Positions 27,031 through 36,297 of a stretch of DNA of 64,000 nucleotides are shown piece after piece. A model generated the notes under the pieces. That model saw only the letters and a program-made list of their open reading frames with translations, was not told the origin of the DNA and searched no databases. Source of the stretch: Candidatus Brocadia pituitae (lineage in GTDB: Bacteria; Planctomycetota; Brocadiia; Brocadiales; Brocadiaceae); NCBI GenBank assembly GCA_017347445.1, contig AP021856.1:2674613-2738612 (forward strand), written 5' to 3'. Each line of letters begins with the position of its first letter. Position 1 is the first letter of the stretch. Both the position numbers and the translations under genes were made by a program.

Positions 27031-27055
27031 TTGCTTTATAGTATTAGTATGAAAA

Positions 27056-27143
27056 TACCCCTCACCCAAACCCTCTCCCACAAGGGGCGAGGGAACTGTC
27101 CATCCCATGACTTCGTCGTGAACTCAGTCGAACGACAGGATGG
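27056..27143. repeat. Composite repeat flanking recQ, left copy
   Basis: Contains CCCTCACCC...CTCTCCC, CAAGGGGCGAGGGAA and then CGTGAACTCAGTCGAACGA. The same modules occur in inverse orientation at about 29998-30105, beyond the other end of recQ. Confidence 0.65.
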
Positions 27144-27430
27144 ATTTAGTTGAGACTTTACTTCTCTATTGTATGAACACTCATTTTTGTAAAAGGGGAG
27201 TAGGAGAGGGAGTAGAAGGGCCAGACCCTGAAAATAGAATATAAAATCTGATCGGTCTCTTTCTTAAATCTTCTTTGTGTTTTCCTTTGTTCACTTATTC
27301 GTAGGGAGGTCTTTGTTACCGCACTGAAACTTTTCAGAAATTTTTCGAGATACTTTAAAAAATGCTAAATGCAAGGGACAAGGGGCAAACCTTCATGTAT
27401 CAATGAGCAGAAGATCGTCTCCATCATTTC

Positions 27431-29563
27431 TTACCTTTCTAAAATCATCTTTGCTCTGACGAGTCTTATCTCCTCATAGGAGTAACCTTCTCCTAACTTC
27501 TCTTTTACCGGGCTGAGCGCCTGTAGACCTGATTCTTTGAATGCTTCGATGATATGTTGCTGCCTTTCCGAGGTAACAAAGCAATCAATGGAAATGTCTT
27601 CACCATCCAGAATCAACTTTTCCAGATGAGAGGCAATGGTGGATACTGTCAGGCCTCTTTTCTGCGCAATTTCAGGAATGGTGAGACGTTGCTTATACAA
27701 ATCGAATGTCAGTTGAACGGTAGAAGTCTTTGGCTCTTTTCCTGGAAATTCTTCAGGTGGCGGAGCGAATTGTTTTGAGATGATGTTGTTTTGCTCACAG
27801 TACTTGACGATTTCTTCGAGAAATATCTTTCCGTACTTCACTAATTTTCGATCTCCGATACCGCTTATCTTCCGTAAATCGAGCAAACTTTGCGGATAAT
27901 AGATCGTCATCTCTTTTAAGCTGGTATCATGGAAGACGACATAGGGAGGGACACCTTCCTGATCTGCCAGCGTCTTTCGTAAAACCCTCAGACGGTCAAA
28001 CAGGGTCTGATCATAGACTTCACTCACCTCGGCCTTCCGGACAGGGAGTTTTTCCTCCGGTTTTATCAAAAACACCTTTTCTGCGCCCAATAAGACAGGA
28101 CGGCTCTTTTCGTGCAGTTTCAGGATGGGATATTCGTCCCCGTCCAACTTTAAGTATCCGAGCTGAATTAATTCACGGATGAACGACTGCCATTGCACCT
28201 TTGCATATTCCTTCCCGACACCGTAGGTCTTCAGGGTATCATGCCGGTTCTGTAACACCTTTTGATTTTTGGCGCCCAACAAGACATCGACAATATAATT
28301 TACCCCGAACCGTTCGCCTGTCCGGTAAACACAGGATAATATCTTTTGTGCAGCGATCGTTCCATCAAACCGTTCCTTCGGTTCCACGCAGACATCGCAA
28401 CCGCCACAATCCGGCGCTTCGAATTGCTCGCCAAAATAGGCCAGCAATAGCCTTCTCCGGCAGACATTGCCTTCACAATACGTTATCAGCTCCCTCAATT
28501 GCTTGTAGGCAATCCGCTTTTCATGTTCATCTTCTTTCTGTTGAATGAAGTGCTCGATCTTGAACTTGTCGGCGTAACTAAAGAAAAGGACACAGTCACT
28601 TGGTAACCCATCCCTACCGGCACGCCCCGTCTCCTGATAATATCCTTCAATGCTCTTCGGTAAATCGTAGTGGATGACATACCGCACACCCGGTTTATGG
28701 ATGCCCATGCCAAAGGCAATCGTTGCCACAATGATCTCCACATCGTCACGGATGAACCGTTCCTGGTGATCCGTTCGGACTTCAGCCGTAAGACCGGCAT
28801 GGTATGGCAAGGCGCGGTATCCTTTTGCCTGTAAGCCAGACGCAAGGGTTTCCACGGTTTTGCGGCTCTGGCAATAGATGATTCCCGAATCCGTCCGGCG
28901 GTCTTTCAGGTAATGCAGAACTTGCTGGAATGGTTCGTGTTTGGGTTTTATCTGATAATACAGATTCTTCCTGTTAAAACTTGCCTTGAAAACCTTATTA
29001 TGGGACAGATTCAGTTGCCTGATAATATCCTCCTGAACTACTTGCGTGGCGGTGGCTGTTAAGGCCATAACAGGAACATAGGGAAATTTCTCCTTCAACA
29101 CTTTTAACTGGCGGTATTCAGGGCGGAAATCATGTCCCCATTCAGAAATGCAATGCGATTCATCGATGGCAAACAGGCAAACCTTTAGTCCTTGCAGGAA
29201 TTCAAGAAACTCGGGCATGAGAAGCCTCTCCGGCGCGACATACAGGATCTTGAGTTCATTCTCTAGTAACTTCTGCCTTCGGGCATCAATTTCAGAATAA
29301 CTCAAAGAACTATTGATAAACGTCGCCGGAATACCATTGGCCAGCAAACCATCCACCTGATCTTTCATCAAGGCTATTAAGGGAGAGATAACAATGGTCA
29401 CGCCATCAAAAAGAAGCGCAGGCAGTTGGTAGCACAGGGATTTACCACTCCCTGTCGGCATCAGGACAAAGACGTCCCGGTGTGCCAGCGCCTCCTTAAT
29501 GATATCTTCCTGAAGCGGGTAGAAGCTCGTATAGCCAAAATATTTTTGCAGTAAGTCATACAT
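27431..29563 (-). CDS. recQ: ATP-dependent DNA helicase RecQ
   Basis: A 710-residue 3'-5' DNA helicase for recombination and replication-fork repair. Walker A MPTGSGKSLCYQLPAL, the DESH box (AIDESHCISEWGHDFRPEY) and motif VI with QETGRAGRDG are present. A Zn-binding region follows (C-x-GNVCRRRLLLAYFGE...CGGCDVC), then RQC and HRDC domains, and a C-terminal helix-turn-helix extension, as in the longer RecQ members. The chosen ATG begins MYDLLQKYFGY, the conserved N-terminus; the longer open frame adds a non-homologous segment. Confidence 0.95.
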   Translation of the reverse strand: MYDLLQKYFGYTSFYPLQEDIIKEALAHRDVFVLMPTGSGKSLCYQLPALLFDGVTIVISPLIALMKDQVDGLLANGIPATFINSSLSYSEIDARRQKLLENELKILYVAPERLLMPEFLEFLQGLKVCLFAIDESHCISEWGHDFRPEYRQLKVLKEKFPYVPVMALTATATQVVQEDIIRQLNLSHNKVFKASFNRKNLYYQIKPKHEPFQQVLHYLKDRRTDSGIIYCQSRKTVETLASGLQAKGYRALPYHAGLTAEVRTDHQERFIRDDVEIIVATIAFGMGIHKPGVRYVIHYDLPKSIEGYYQETGRAGRDGLPSDCVLFFSYADKFKIEHFIQQKEDEHEKRIAYKQLRELITYCEGNVCRRRLLLAYFGEQFEAPDCGGCDVCVEPKERFDGTIAAQKILSCVYRTGERFGVNYIVDVLLGAKNQKVLQNRHDTLKTYGVGKEYAKVQWQSFIRELIQLGYLKLDGDEYPILKLHEKSRPVLLGAEKVFLIKPEEKLPVRKAEVSEVYDQTLFDRLRVLRKTLADQEGVPPYVVFHDTSLKEMTIYYPQSLLDLRKISGIGDRKLVKYGKIFLEEIVKYCEQNNIISKQFAPPPEEFPGKEPKTSTVQLTFDLYKQRLTIPEIAQKRGLTVSTIASHLEKLILDGEDISIDCFVTSERQQHIIEAFKESGLQALSPVKEKLGEGYSYEEIRLVRAKMILER

Positions 29564-29698
29564 GATGCAGCTCACCACAACCAGGAGAATGTAACACGAA
29601 GAATCCGAAAAACACGAAAATAACTGTAACAATTTAGTTTTTTAAAAAATATCTTTCAACTGCTCATTCCCAGGCCCCTGTTTGGGAGTGTCATGGAC

Positions 29699-29747
29699 GA
29701 GAAACTCAGTTTCTCTATAATGGTATTCCCAAACGGAAGTTTGGGAA
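29699..29747. repeat. Paired short hairpins
   Basis: Two adjacent perfect hairpins: 7-base arms at 29699-29715 (GAGAAAC/GTTTCTC) and 9-base arms at 29726-29747 (TTCCCAAAC/GTTTGGGAA). No T-run follows either arm, so they are repeats rather than terminators. Confidence 0.7.
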
Positions 29748-29778
29748 CAAGCAACATAGCCTTGAAGGGGCAAAAGCG

Positions 29779-29928
29779 TATAGCAGGGGGTGAAGCCCCC
29801 TGAAGATGGAGAATACCGTTATTAGCCCTGTAAGGGAGAAAGGAATTGTTTTCCTAAAGAGGCCTTTCGCCCCTCCAGGGCTTATTGTTATTGTTATTTA
29901 CGACAGGGGGCTTCCGCCCCCTGCTATA
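29779..29928. repeat. 150-base element with inverted ends
   Basis: The left end TATAGCAGGGGGTGAAGCCC pairs with the right end whose complement begins TATAGCAGGGGGCGGAAGCC; the match extends about 24 bases. Each end is itself a small hairpin. It has no ORF, consistent with a MITE-like repeat. Confidence 0.7.
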
Positions 29929-29997
29929 TTCTTTCGGCCTTTCAGGCCTCATATTGAAAGTACGCTGAATAGTACTGCAAAAGGGCATGAAAATATG

Positions 29998-30105
29998 CCA
30001 CCCTCCCTTCACCCCTCGTTCGACTGAGCTCACGAAGAAGTCCCGTCAAGGGAGGGAAAACTCCCTCGCCCCTTGCGGGAAAAGGTTGGAGTGAGGGTGT
30101 TTTCG
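29998..30105. repeat. Composite repeat flanking recQ, right copy
   Basis: An inverse-oriented relative of 27056-27143: TCGTTCGACTGAGCTCACGA then CTCCCTCGCCCCTTGCGGG and GAGTGAGGGTG. Confidence 0.65.
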
Positions 30106-30217
30106 TACCAATACTAACGGCATGATATGGATGATACTGATTTTTATTTCCTGAATCAATTGGAAACAAGAGAAACTATTTTGACTTTTAAACATTCTAT
30201 GATAAACTTTCACCATT

Positions 30218-31117
30218 ATGATACGAATAAGCGAAAAGAAACAAGACCTCCCGGAAGACATGATACTCATTCCTGAAGGGCTATTTTTCATGGGCAGCAC
30301 ACAAGAGGATATTGACAAGTTACTGGAACTTGACCGCAACATTGAAGCAGAACGGCTGGAAAATGAGATTCCCCGGCGAGAGGTTTATTTGAATGCCTAC
30401 CTCATCGACAAATATCCCGTCACCAATGCTCACTATAAAAAATTTATCGAGTCTGGTGGTTATACACAAAAGGCTTTTTGGTCTGATGCCGGATGGCAAT
30501 ATATCGTTCAGGCAAACCCGTTGGAAAGCAGCGAGCTGGATGCTGTTTTCCATGGCGATTCTGATTGCCCTGTTGTGAACATCTCGTGGTATGAGGCAGA
30601 GGCATTTGCAGCATGGTCAGGAAAAAGGCTTCCCACAGAGGCAGAATGGGAGAAGGCAGCCCGTGGTACCGATGGCAGGATATATCCCTGGGGGAATGAG
30701 TTTGACAAAACACGGTTAAACTGCGCTGAGGCCAAGATCGAAAAGCCTACCCCTGTCACAAAATATCCGCAAGGTCAAAGTATGTACGGATGTTTCGATA
30801 TGGCAGGAAACGTGTGGGAATGGACCGCAGACTGGTACGATAGCCAATACTACCGTTGCGCCATTGACAAAAACCCGCAAGGACCGATGATGGCAGAAGA
30901 AAACCCTTATTTTGGAAGACCAGAAGAAGTGGGTATCTCCATTTATGACTTAAAACCCTCTAAATCTGGCAAAACTCTGAGTGGTTGTAAGGTGTTGCGC
31001 GGCGGTTCATGGAATGGGTCGGGTATTGTACACATTCGCTGCGCAAACCGGGATTATGACGAACCTATATACAAAAATGACACCATCGGCTTCCGTTGTG
31101 CCAAACCTCTGGGTTAG
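30218..31117 (+). CDS. SUMF1/FGE-type domain protein
   Basis: A 299-residue protein of the formylglycine-generating-enzyme-like family. Characteristic segments in order are MILIPEGLFFMGS, DKYPVTNAHYKKFI, WYEAEAFAAWSGKRLPTEAE, YPWGNEF, DMAGNVWEWTADWY, LRGGSWNGSG and IGFRCAKP. The Cys pair of true sulfatase-activating enzymes is not complete: only RCANR remains near residue 279. A different oxidative or binding role (as in EgtB, PvdO or NirV relatives) is therefore possible. There is no signal peptide. It lies alone between repeat regions, with no sulfatase nearby. Confidence 0.88.
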   Translation: MIRISEKKQDLPEDMILIPEGLFFMGSTQEDIDKLLELDRNIEAERLENEIPRREVYLNAYLIDKYPVTNAHYKKFIESGGYTQKAFWSDAGWQYIVQANPLESSELDAVFHGDSDCPVVNISWYEAEAFAAWSGKRLPTEAEWEKAARGTDGRIYPWGNEFDKTRLNCAEAKIEKPTPVTKYPQGQSMYGCFDMAGNVWEWTADWYDSQYYRCAIDKNPQGPMMAEENPYFGRPEEVGISIYDLKPSKSGKTLSGCKVLRGGSWNGSGIVHIRCANRDYDEPIYKNDTIGFRCAKPLG

Positions 31118-31157
31118 GAGCTAGCACAGCGTTTCGTTAAATGCATACACAAGCAAT

Positions 31158-31241
31158 TGTCATTGCGAGGAGTGCAAAAATAACGCAATCTCTTATTTGC
31201 AGAGGACGGAAGATTGCTTCGCTGTCGTTAGCAATGACGAT
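31158..31241. repeat. GTCATTGCGAGG-type hairpin repeat
   Basis: TGTCATTGCGAGGAG at the left and GCAATGACGA at the right, with internal CGCAATC/AGATTGC pairing. This is a well-known style of dispersed imperfect palindrome in environmental bacteria. No ORF. Confidence 0.75.
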
Positions 31242-31402
31242 AAATAGGCAAACCTTTTTGTGAAACACACTAATAACGCCGGAGGTTATGCGTAGAAATG
31301 AAACGTTTGTCAATTCATGAAAAAGACCTGAGTAACGAATTTTTGATCATAAAACATTACTTCGATACCTTGCAATAATTAACCAGTTGAAAAGGAGTCA
31401 CC

Positions 31403-32356
31403 ATGAATATTCTTGTTTCCGGTTCATTGGCTTATGACAGAATTATGAATTTTCCGGGAAAATTTTCTGACCATATCCTTCCGGATAAGATACATATGCT
31501 GAACGTATGTTTTACGATTAACGGAGTAACCGAGAATTTCGGTGGTACTGCGGGTAATATTGCTTATGCCCTTTCTCTGATGGGTGAACCCCCAACCATA
31601 CTAGCTACGGCAGGACGCGATTTTGAACCTTACCGGAACTGGTTAACGCAGCGCAACATTTCCACACAACACATAAAAGTCATATCTGAAGAGCTAACAG
31701 CGGGTGCCTATATAACTACCGACCAATCAGATAATCAAATAACGGCATTCAATCCAGGCGCAATGAAACACAGTTCCACCTTTCATTTCGATGCTGTCGA
31801 AGCCAAAAAGACCTTTGCTATTATCGCGCCAGGAAATTTGAGTGACATGGTCAATTTCTCAAATATCTACAAAAAGAGGGGTATCGACTATATTTTTGAC
31901 CCGGGACAATCACTTCCGGCTTGGACGAAAGAGCTGTTAACGGAGTTGATCCGTGGGTCAAAAATATTTATCTGCAACGACTATGAACTGCAATTGACCC
32001 AGGAAAAAACCGCTATGACTGTTGAGGATATCCTGGAAAAGACAAAAACACTCATTGTAACAAAAGGAGAATATGGCTCTGTTGTCATGCATAAAGAAAA
32101 CAACAACATACGGAACATTGATATCCCTGTTGCTAAGGTACAGCAGGTAAACGACCCTACCGGAGCAGGTGACGCTTACCGGGCAGGATTGATTAAAGGT
32201 CTTGTGTCATCAAAACAAGATATCGTCCATGCGGCAAAGATCGGGGCTGTTTGTGCTGCTTATTGCGTGGAAGTATATGGTCCCCAGAATTTTCACTTCA
32301 CCCAGGAATCATTCAATAAGCGTTTTGCTTCGATCTTTGGGGAAAAGGCTTTTTAA
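31403..32356 (+). CDS. PfkB-family kinase, adenosine/sugar kinase-like
   Basis: A 317-residue ribokinase-superfamily enzyme. The N-terminal motif ILVSGSLAYDRIM and the glycine pair region ENFGGTAGNIAYALSLMG bind substrate; the C-terminal signature NDPTGAGDAYRAG carries the catalytic Asp. The spacing is close to that of prokaryotic adenosine kinases, so phosphorylation of adenosine or a nucleoside is the best guess; ribose or fructose are alternatives. AAAGGAG precedes the ATG. It is monocistronic and convergent with the thioesterase gene. Confidence 0.9.
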   Translation: MNILVSGSLAYDRIMNFPGKFSDHILPDKIHMLNVCFTINGVTENFGGTAGNIAYALSLMGEPPTILATAGRDFEPYRNWLTQRNISTQHIKVISEELTAGAYITTDQSDNQITAFNPGAMKHSSTFHFDAVEAKKTFAIIAPGNLSDMVNFSNIYKKRGIDYIFDPGQSLPAWTKELLTELIRGSKIFICNDYELQLTQEKTAMTVEDILEKTKTLIVTKGEYGSVVMHKENNNIRNIDIPVAKVQQVNDPTGAGDAYRAGLIKGLVSSKQDIVHAAKIGAVCAAYCVEVYGPQNFHFTQESFNKRFASIFGEKAF

Positions 32357-32369
32357 AATGGATGTTTCT

Positions 32370-32777
32370 TTATTCCAAAAGTCTTTTTAGCTTATCCGGT
32401 ATACGAGCTGGTTTGCGGTTTGCATTGAGGCACGCCAGTTTTGTAATACCCTCCACAATAAGGGTATTATCACCATCACGGATTACGTTATGGCTAAACT
32501 CTAAGGTGGCGTGTTTCAGTTCTGAAATCCAGGTGTGGATAACAAGAATATCATCATACAGGGCAGGAGAGCGGAATCTGCAGTGCGCTTCAGTAACGGG
32601 AAAATAGATATGCTCCTTTTCTAACATCGAATATGGCAACCCAAGATTCCTCAAATACTCCGTCCGTCCCATCTCAAAATAAACAAAGAAATTGGCATAA
32701 TAGACAATCCCCATCTGATCGGTCTCCTGGTAACGGACGCGTGTTTTGATTTCATGAACTTTACTTTGATTTTGCAT
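32370..32777 (-). CDS. YbgC/FadM-type acyl-CoA thioesterase
   Basis: An approximately 135-residue hot-dog-fold enzyme that hydrolyses acyl-CoA. The family motif RYQETDQMGIVYYANF, with the catalytic Asp in TDQMG, and the following FEMGRTEYLRNLG are clear. ATG 32777 has GGGAAAAG ahead; a GTG four codons upstream is also possible. In many bacteria ybgC sits with tol-pal genes; that is not the case here. Confidence 0.92.
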   Translation of the reverse strand: MQNQSKVHEIKTRVRYQETDQMGIVYYANFFVYFEMGRTEYLRNLGLPYSMLEKEHIYFPVTEAHCRFRSPALYDDILVIHTWISELKHATLEFSHNVIRDGDNTLIVEGITKLACLNANRKPARIPDKLKRLLE

Positions 32778-32946
32778 ATCTTTTCCCACGGCTTCTTAAT
32801 TTTCACTGACGGTAAAAAGAATTGATACCGGTACAGCTATATAGTATTACCGTATAAGACTTTCTTACCAAATTTTTTCACAGCCCACTAACACCCTCTT
32901 TGTCAGGGGGGGATTTAGTGCAGTTTTGCTGCGTTATGATAATTCT

Positions 32947-33909
32947 TTACTCTTGTCCGGGCATGCCTTCATGCCGGAAACTTTTTAAATACCTGAAGTA
33001 GTCTCCCTCCGTGGTAAGGATGAGATGCGTCTGCTTATCAAATGTTGATTCGTAGGTTTGCAGTGTTTTGGTAAAGGAATAAAATTCGGGCGCTTTTTCG
33101 TATGCTTCAGCATAAATCTTCACCGCTTCGGCGTCAGCTTGTCCCTTGATTTCCTCCGCTGTGCGATACCCTTCTGACTCGATACGTTCCAACTCTCTTT
33201 TCATAGAACCCAGAATCTCCGCCTCTTCCTTCCGCCCCTCTGATTCGTACTTATTTGCAATACGTATACGCTCAGAACGCATACGGTCATATATCTTGGG
33301 AATGACCGCCTCCACGTAATTAATATACTTGATACGGACATCTACTAAATCAATTCCATACCGGCCTTCCAGTGCGCGTGAGGCCATCTTCTTTATTTCT
33401 TCACTGATCTTATCGCGGCCCATGGTAATCTGCACCTTTTTAATATCCTCCGCCTCTTCGAGCTCCTTTGTCGTGTATTCGAGCTTCCGGTTGGTATTCC
33501 TGAGCACTTCCTTTAAGGTATAAGCACTGACCACATTCTTTACCGCCGATTCGATTACTTCGTCTAACAGACGCATGCCGCGCTCTTCTGTACCAAGGGA
33601 GGTATAGAACTTCAGCGATTCTGCAATTTTCCATCGTGCCCAGGTGCCTACCCCTATATTCTCTTTGTCTCGCGTCAGAATGTCGCTCGGTTCTCCGCTC
33701 CAATCCAGAAGTCTCTTCTCAAAATATTTGACCTCCTGGATAAAGGGGGTTCTTACGCAAAGGCCCGGATCAGTGACGGTTTTGACAGGCTTCCCAAACT
33801 GGGTAATGACGGCCTGCTGTCTCACATCCACAACATAGAGCGAGGCCTTTAAACAGACAACCACAACAGCCACAACAATGATTATAATGATGATAACTGC
33901 TTTTTTCAT
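32947..33909 (-). CDS. hflC: HflC, SPFH-domain membrane protease regulator
   Basis: A 320-residue membrane protein with one N-terminal helix (IIIIIIVVAVVVVCLKASLYVV) and an SPFH/band 7 domain beginning VDVRQQAVITQFGKPV, then a long coiled coil with the typical ADAEAVKIYAEAYEKAPEFYSF segment. HflC pairs with HflK to form a ring that restrains the FtsH protease. The start overlaps the end of hflK by four bases, so the two are coupled. Confidence 0.95.
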   Translation of the reverse strand: MKKAVIIIIIIVVAVVVVCLKASLYVVDVRQQAVITQFGKPVKTVTDPGLCVRTPFIQEVKYFEKRLLDWSGEPSDILTRDKENIGVGTWARWKIAESLKFYTSLGTEERGMRLLDEVIESAVKNVVSAYTLKEVLRNTNRKLEYTTKELEEAEDIKKVQITMGRDKISEEIKKMASRALEGRYGIDLVDVRIKYINYVEAVIPKIYDRMRSERIRIANKYESEGRKEEAEILGSMKRELERIESEGYRTAEEIKGQADAEAVKIYAEAYEKAPEFYSFTKTLQTYESTFDKQTHLILTTEGDYFRYLKSFRHEGMPGQE

Positions 33910-34910
33910 TTCTTTATACCTTCCTCATTAAGTCCCAGGATTGGTAAAAAACCTTTGATATCTTTGTCGAAAATATAAAGCTTTTCACATTTGGGAATAA
34001 TCTTTGCCATAGTTTCCAGAAAGAGCCTGCGGCGGGTTACGTCCTCAGCCTTTTTATACTCCTCAAATACGGCCAGGAATGCCTTGACATCTCCGGTAGC
34101 CTCATTTACCCTCCGAATCCGGTATCCTTCAGCCTCTTTGATTACCTGTTCCTTTTTTCCTTCTGCCGCCGGCAGTGTTTTATTCTTCTGCCCTTCGGCA
34201 TCGTTGACAATTCTGTCTCTGATTTGAATTGCCTGATTCACCGCATTAAATGCATCCCTCACCGGCGCCGGTGGATCGACTCCTTTCAGCAATACCGTCT
34301 GGATGTCGATACCGCACTGGTAATTATCCAGAATAGTCTGAATATCTTCCCTGGATTTTTGCTCTATCTCGGTACGCCCAATCGTCAACACCTCATCGAC
34401 AGAACGGTCCCCTACCAATGTCCGCATAACCGCTTGTGAAACCCCGCGAATCGTTTCACGTACATTTCTTACATTAAAATAGAACTCCTCTATTGCTTTT
34501 ATCTTATACCGGATAACCCAATGCACCTCTGCACAGTTAAGATCACCGGTCAGCATCAATTTCTCTTCGACTGCGTCTGGATAATCATAATTGACCGTGA
34601 AAGACGCCCCGCGAAGCTCTGTCCTGAATCCGAATTCTTCGTTGTAGATACGTTTTACCTCTCCCTTCAGCACCCGGTCAATGCCGTAAGGAATTTTTGA
34701 GTGGAGTCCAGGACCTGCCGTTTCCGCATACCGGCCAAATCTCAGAATCACCGCCTCTTCATTTGCCTTGACGGTATAAAAGGAAGTGTAACCGGTAATA
34801 ATAATGAAAATAATAATCAAAGACGGCGGTATAAACTTTTTTATCGATCCCCACGGTATATCTTCAAGTCGGATTTCCTGCGGCCTTCTGTATGGATCAT
34901 AATTCGGCAT
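33906..34910 (-). CDS. hflK: HflK, SPFH-domain membrane protease regulator
   Basis: A 334-residue partner of HflC: one N-terminal helix (about 28-48, PPSLIIIFIIITGYTSF), then the SPFH domain with ANEEAVILRFGRYAETAGPGLH, then a coiled coil (AEGYRIRRVNEATGDVKAFL). It lacks the long Gly-rich N-terminus of the E. coli protein, a common variation. AAAGGAG lies eight bases before the ATG. It is first of the hflK-hflC pair. Confidence 0.95.
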   Translation of the reverse strand: MPNYDPYRRPQEIRLEDIPWGSIKKFIPPSLIIIFIIITGYTSFYTVKANEEAVILRFGRYAETAGPGLHSKIPYGIDRVLKGEVKRIYNEEFGFRTELRGASFTVNYDYPDAVEEKLMLTGDLNCAEVHWVIRYKIKAIEEFYFNVRNVRETIRGVSQAVMRTLVGDRSVDEVLTIGRTEIEQKSREDIQTILDNYQCGIDIQTVLLKGVDPPAPVRDAFNAVNQAIQIRDRIVNDAEGQKNKTLPAAEGKKEQVIKEAEGYRIRRVNEATGDVKAFLAVFEEYKKAEDVTRRRLFLETMAKIIPKCEKLYIFDKDIKGFLPILGLNEEGIKK

Positions 34911-35035
34911 ATCATTTTCTCCTTTATCATATAAGTCTTGTTATCACAACCTGCACTTCGTTTAACGAAGAGAAACAATCTGAAATCCCCTTTCGTGCAT
35001 ACACGAAGGACTAATACCCTTCTGGCTCTTTCAGG

Positions 35036-35905
35036 TCAGGACATGAGACCGTAATGTTTCAAGGCACGCATTAACTGGTCATCATGTTCTTTGGTCATAT
35101 CACAGAGAGGCAAACGCATTTCCCCATTTATCCTTCCCAGCATTCTCATCGCCGTTTTCACCGGAATCGGATTCGTCTCAAAAAACATACTTTTGCATAA
35201 GGGAAAAAGCTTATAGTGGCACTTTCTGGCTGCGTCAAAATTACCCTCGAGGCAGTAACGGGTTAATGCAGCCGTGTCTGCCGGGACAACATTGGCAACC
35301 ACGGATATTACCCCCTTTCCCCCCACCGACATAATAGGCAAGGTAAGAGAGTCATCTCCCGAAAGAACGGTAATATTACAAAGCTGCAATATCTGTGTCG
35401 TTTGATCAAGGCTTCCGCTGGCCTCTTTAATTCCAACGATATTTTTGATCCCAGAAAGCCGTGCCACCGTTTCCGGCAAAATAGAGATGCCCGTCCTGGA
35501 TGGAACGTTGTACATGATAATTGGAATATCAACCGCCTCTGCAATCAATTGGTAATGCCGGTAAAGCCCCGCTGGTGTTGGTTTATTGTAGTAAGGTGTG
35601 ATAAGCAGCGCTCCATCTGCCCCCATTTTTTTAGCGTGCTTGGTTAAACGGAGGGCTTCCATCGTATTATTTGAACCGGCGCCTGCCAGCACCTTTATCC
35701 TGCCTGCAACCATGCTTACCACCTCACCAATTATCCTTTCGTGTTCATCAAACGAAAGGGTGGCAGATTCACCCGTTGTACCACAGGGAACAATCCCTTG
35801 TGTCCCATTTTTAACGTGAAATTCGACAAGCTCTTTCAGTTTTTGATAGTCAACTTGTCCATTTTGAAAAGGCGTTACTAATGCCACAAGCGATCCCTGA
35901 AACAT
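35036..35905 (-). CDS. dapA: 4-hydroxy-tetrahydrodipicolinate synthase
   Basis: A 289-residue TIM-barrel lyase that condenses pyruvate with aspartate semialdehyde in lysine and meso-diaminopimelate synthesis. The key residues are in place: Thr43 and Thr44 (GTTGES), Tyr131 (YNVPSRTG, with Arg136) and the Schiff-base Lys159 (GIKEAS). AAGGAGAACGGC precedes the ATG. It is upstream of hflK on the same strand but separated by about 125 bases. Confidence 0.97.
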   Translation of the reverse strand: MFQGSLVALVTPFQNGQVDYQKLKELVEFHVKNGTQGIVPCGTTGESATLSFDEHERIIGEVVSMVAGRIKVLAGAGSNNTMEALRLTKHAKKMGADGALLITPYYNKPTPAGLYRHYQLIAEAVDIPIIMYNVPSRTGISILPETVARLSGIKNIVGIKEASGSLDQTTQILQLCNITVLSGDDSLTLPIMSVGGKGVISVVANVVPADTAALTRYCLEGNFDAARKCHYKLFPLCKSMFFETNPIPVKTAMRMLGRINGEMRLPLCDMTKEHDDQLMRALKHYGLMS

Positions 35906-36297
35906 GCCGTTCTCCTTTTTATCCGATAAAATAGTGTCTTCCTGAATACTTCCTCTTTTGCAAGTCCTTATCTGTAACTAAGACGAAACCGATACCACAA
36001 AGACTCGGATGCGAAACAACGGTAAAATTACCCGTACACAAAAATATTCATAAATCTTTTATACTATAACAGAAAACCTTACTTATTCAAGCTACAGGAT
36101 TTTTGAAAAATCGATTCCGGTTTGGCTTCGGAGTAGTTTCGCTTGAGGGTGGCAGTATTGGAAGAACAATTGAATATTGATCACCAGTTATCCACAAACA
36201 GATAAATACAGCTCTTTTTATAATCTTTATGCTCATGCCTCCTCCGTTTTGAGAATAATGGCCGTATATATCTTAGCTATTTTCTGTTTTAAAAAAA
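35906..36297. other. Intergenic region, nothing supported
   Basis: AT-rich spacer upstream of dapA and downstream of the TPR gene, so it probably holds the dapA promoter. I see no ORF of quality, no terminator and no RNA motif. Confidence 0.5.

Larger units (their letters stand above)
26527..27430. other. Long intergenic region with repeats
   Basis: No gene is supported. It holds a CCCCCGCCAGCGGGGG hairpin (about 26646-26662), six GTGTAACA repeats (26854-27030) and a composite C/G-rich repeat (about 27056-27143). The promoter for the riboswitch transcript should lie in its first 200 bases, but I could not define it. Confidence 0.55.
29564..30217. other. Intergenic repeat cluster between recQ and the SUMF1-type gene
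   Basis: No gene. It is made almost wholly of palindromic repeats: GAGAAACTCAGTTTCTC (29699-29715), TTCCCAAACGGAAGTTTGGGAA (29726-29747, listed here by position) and an element with long inverted ends (29779-29928), then the right copy of the recQ-flanking repeat. Confidence 0.65.

Noticed and set aside
26965-27153. 62-codon plus-strand frame
   Set aside because: It is formed by the GTGTAACA repeats and the composite C/G-rich repeat, with no ribosome site.
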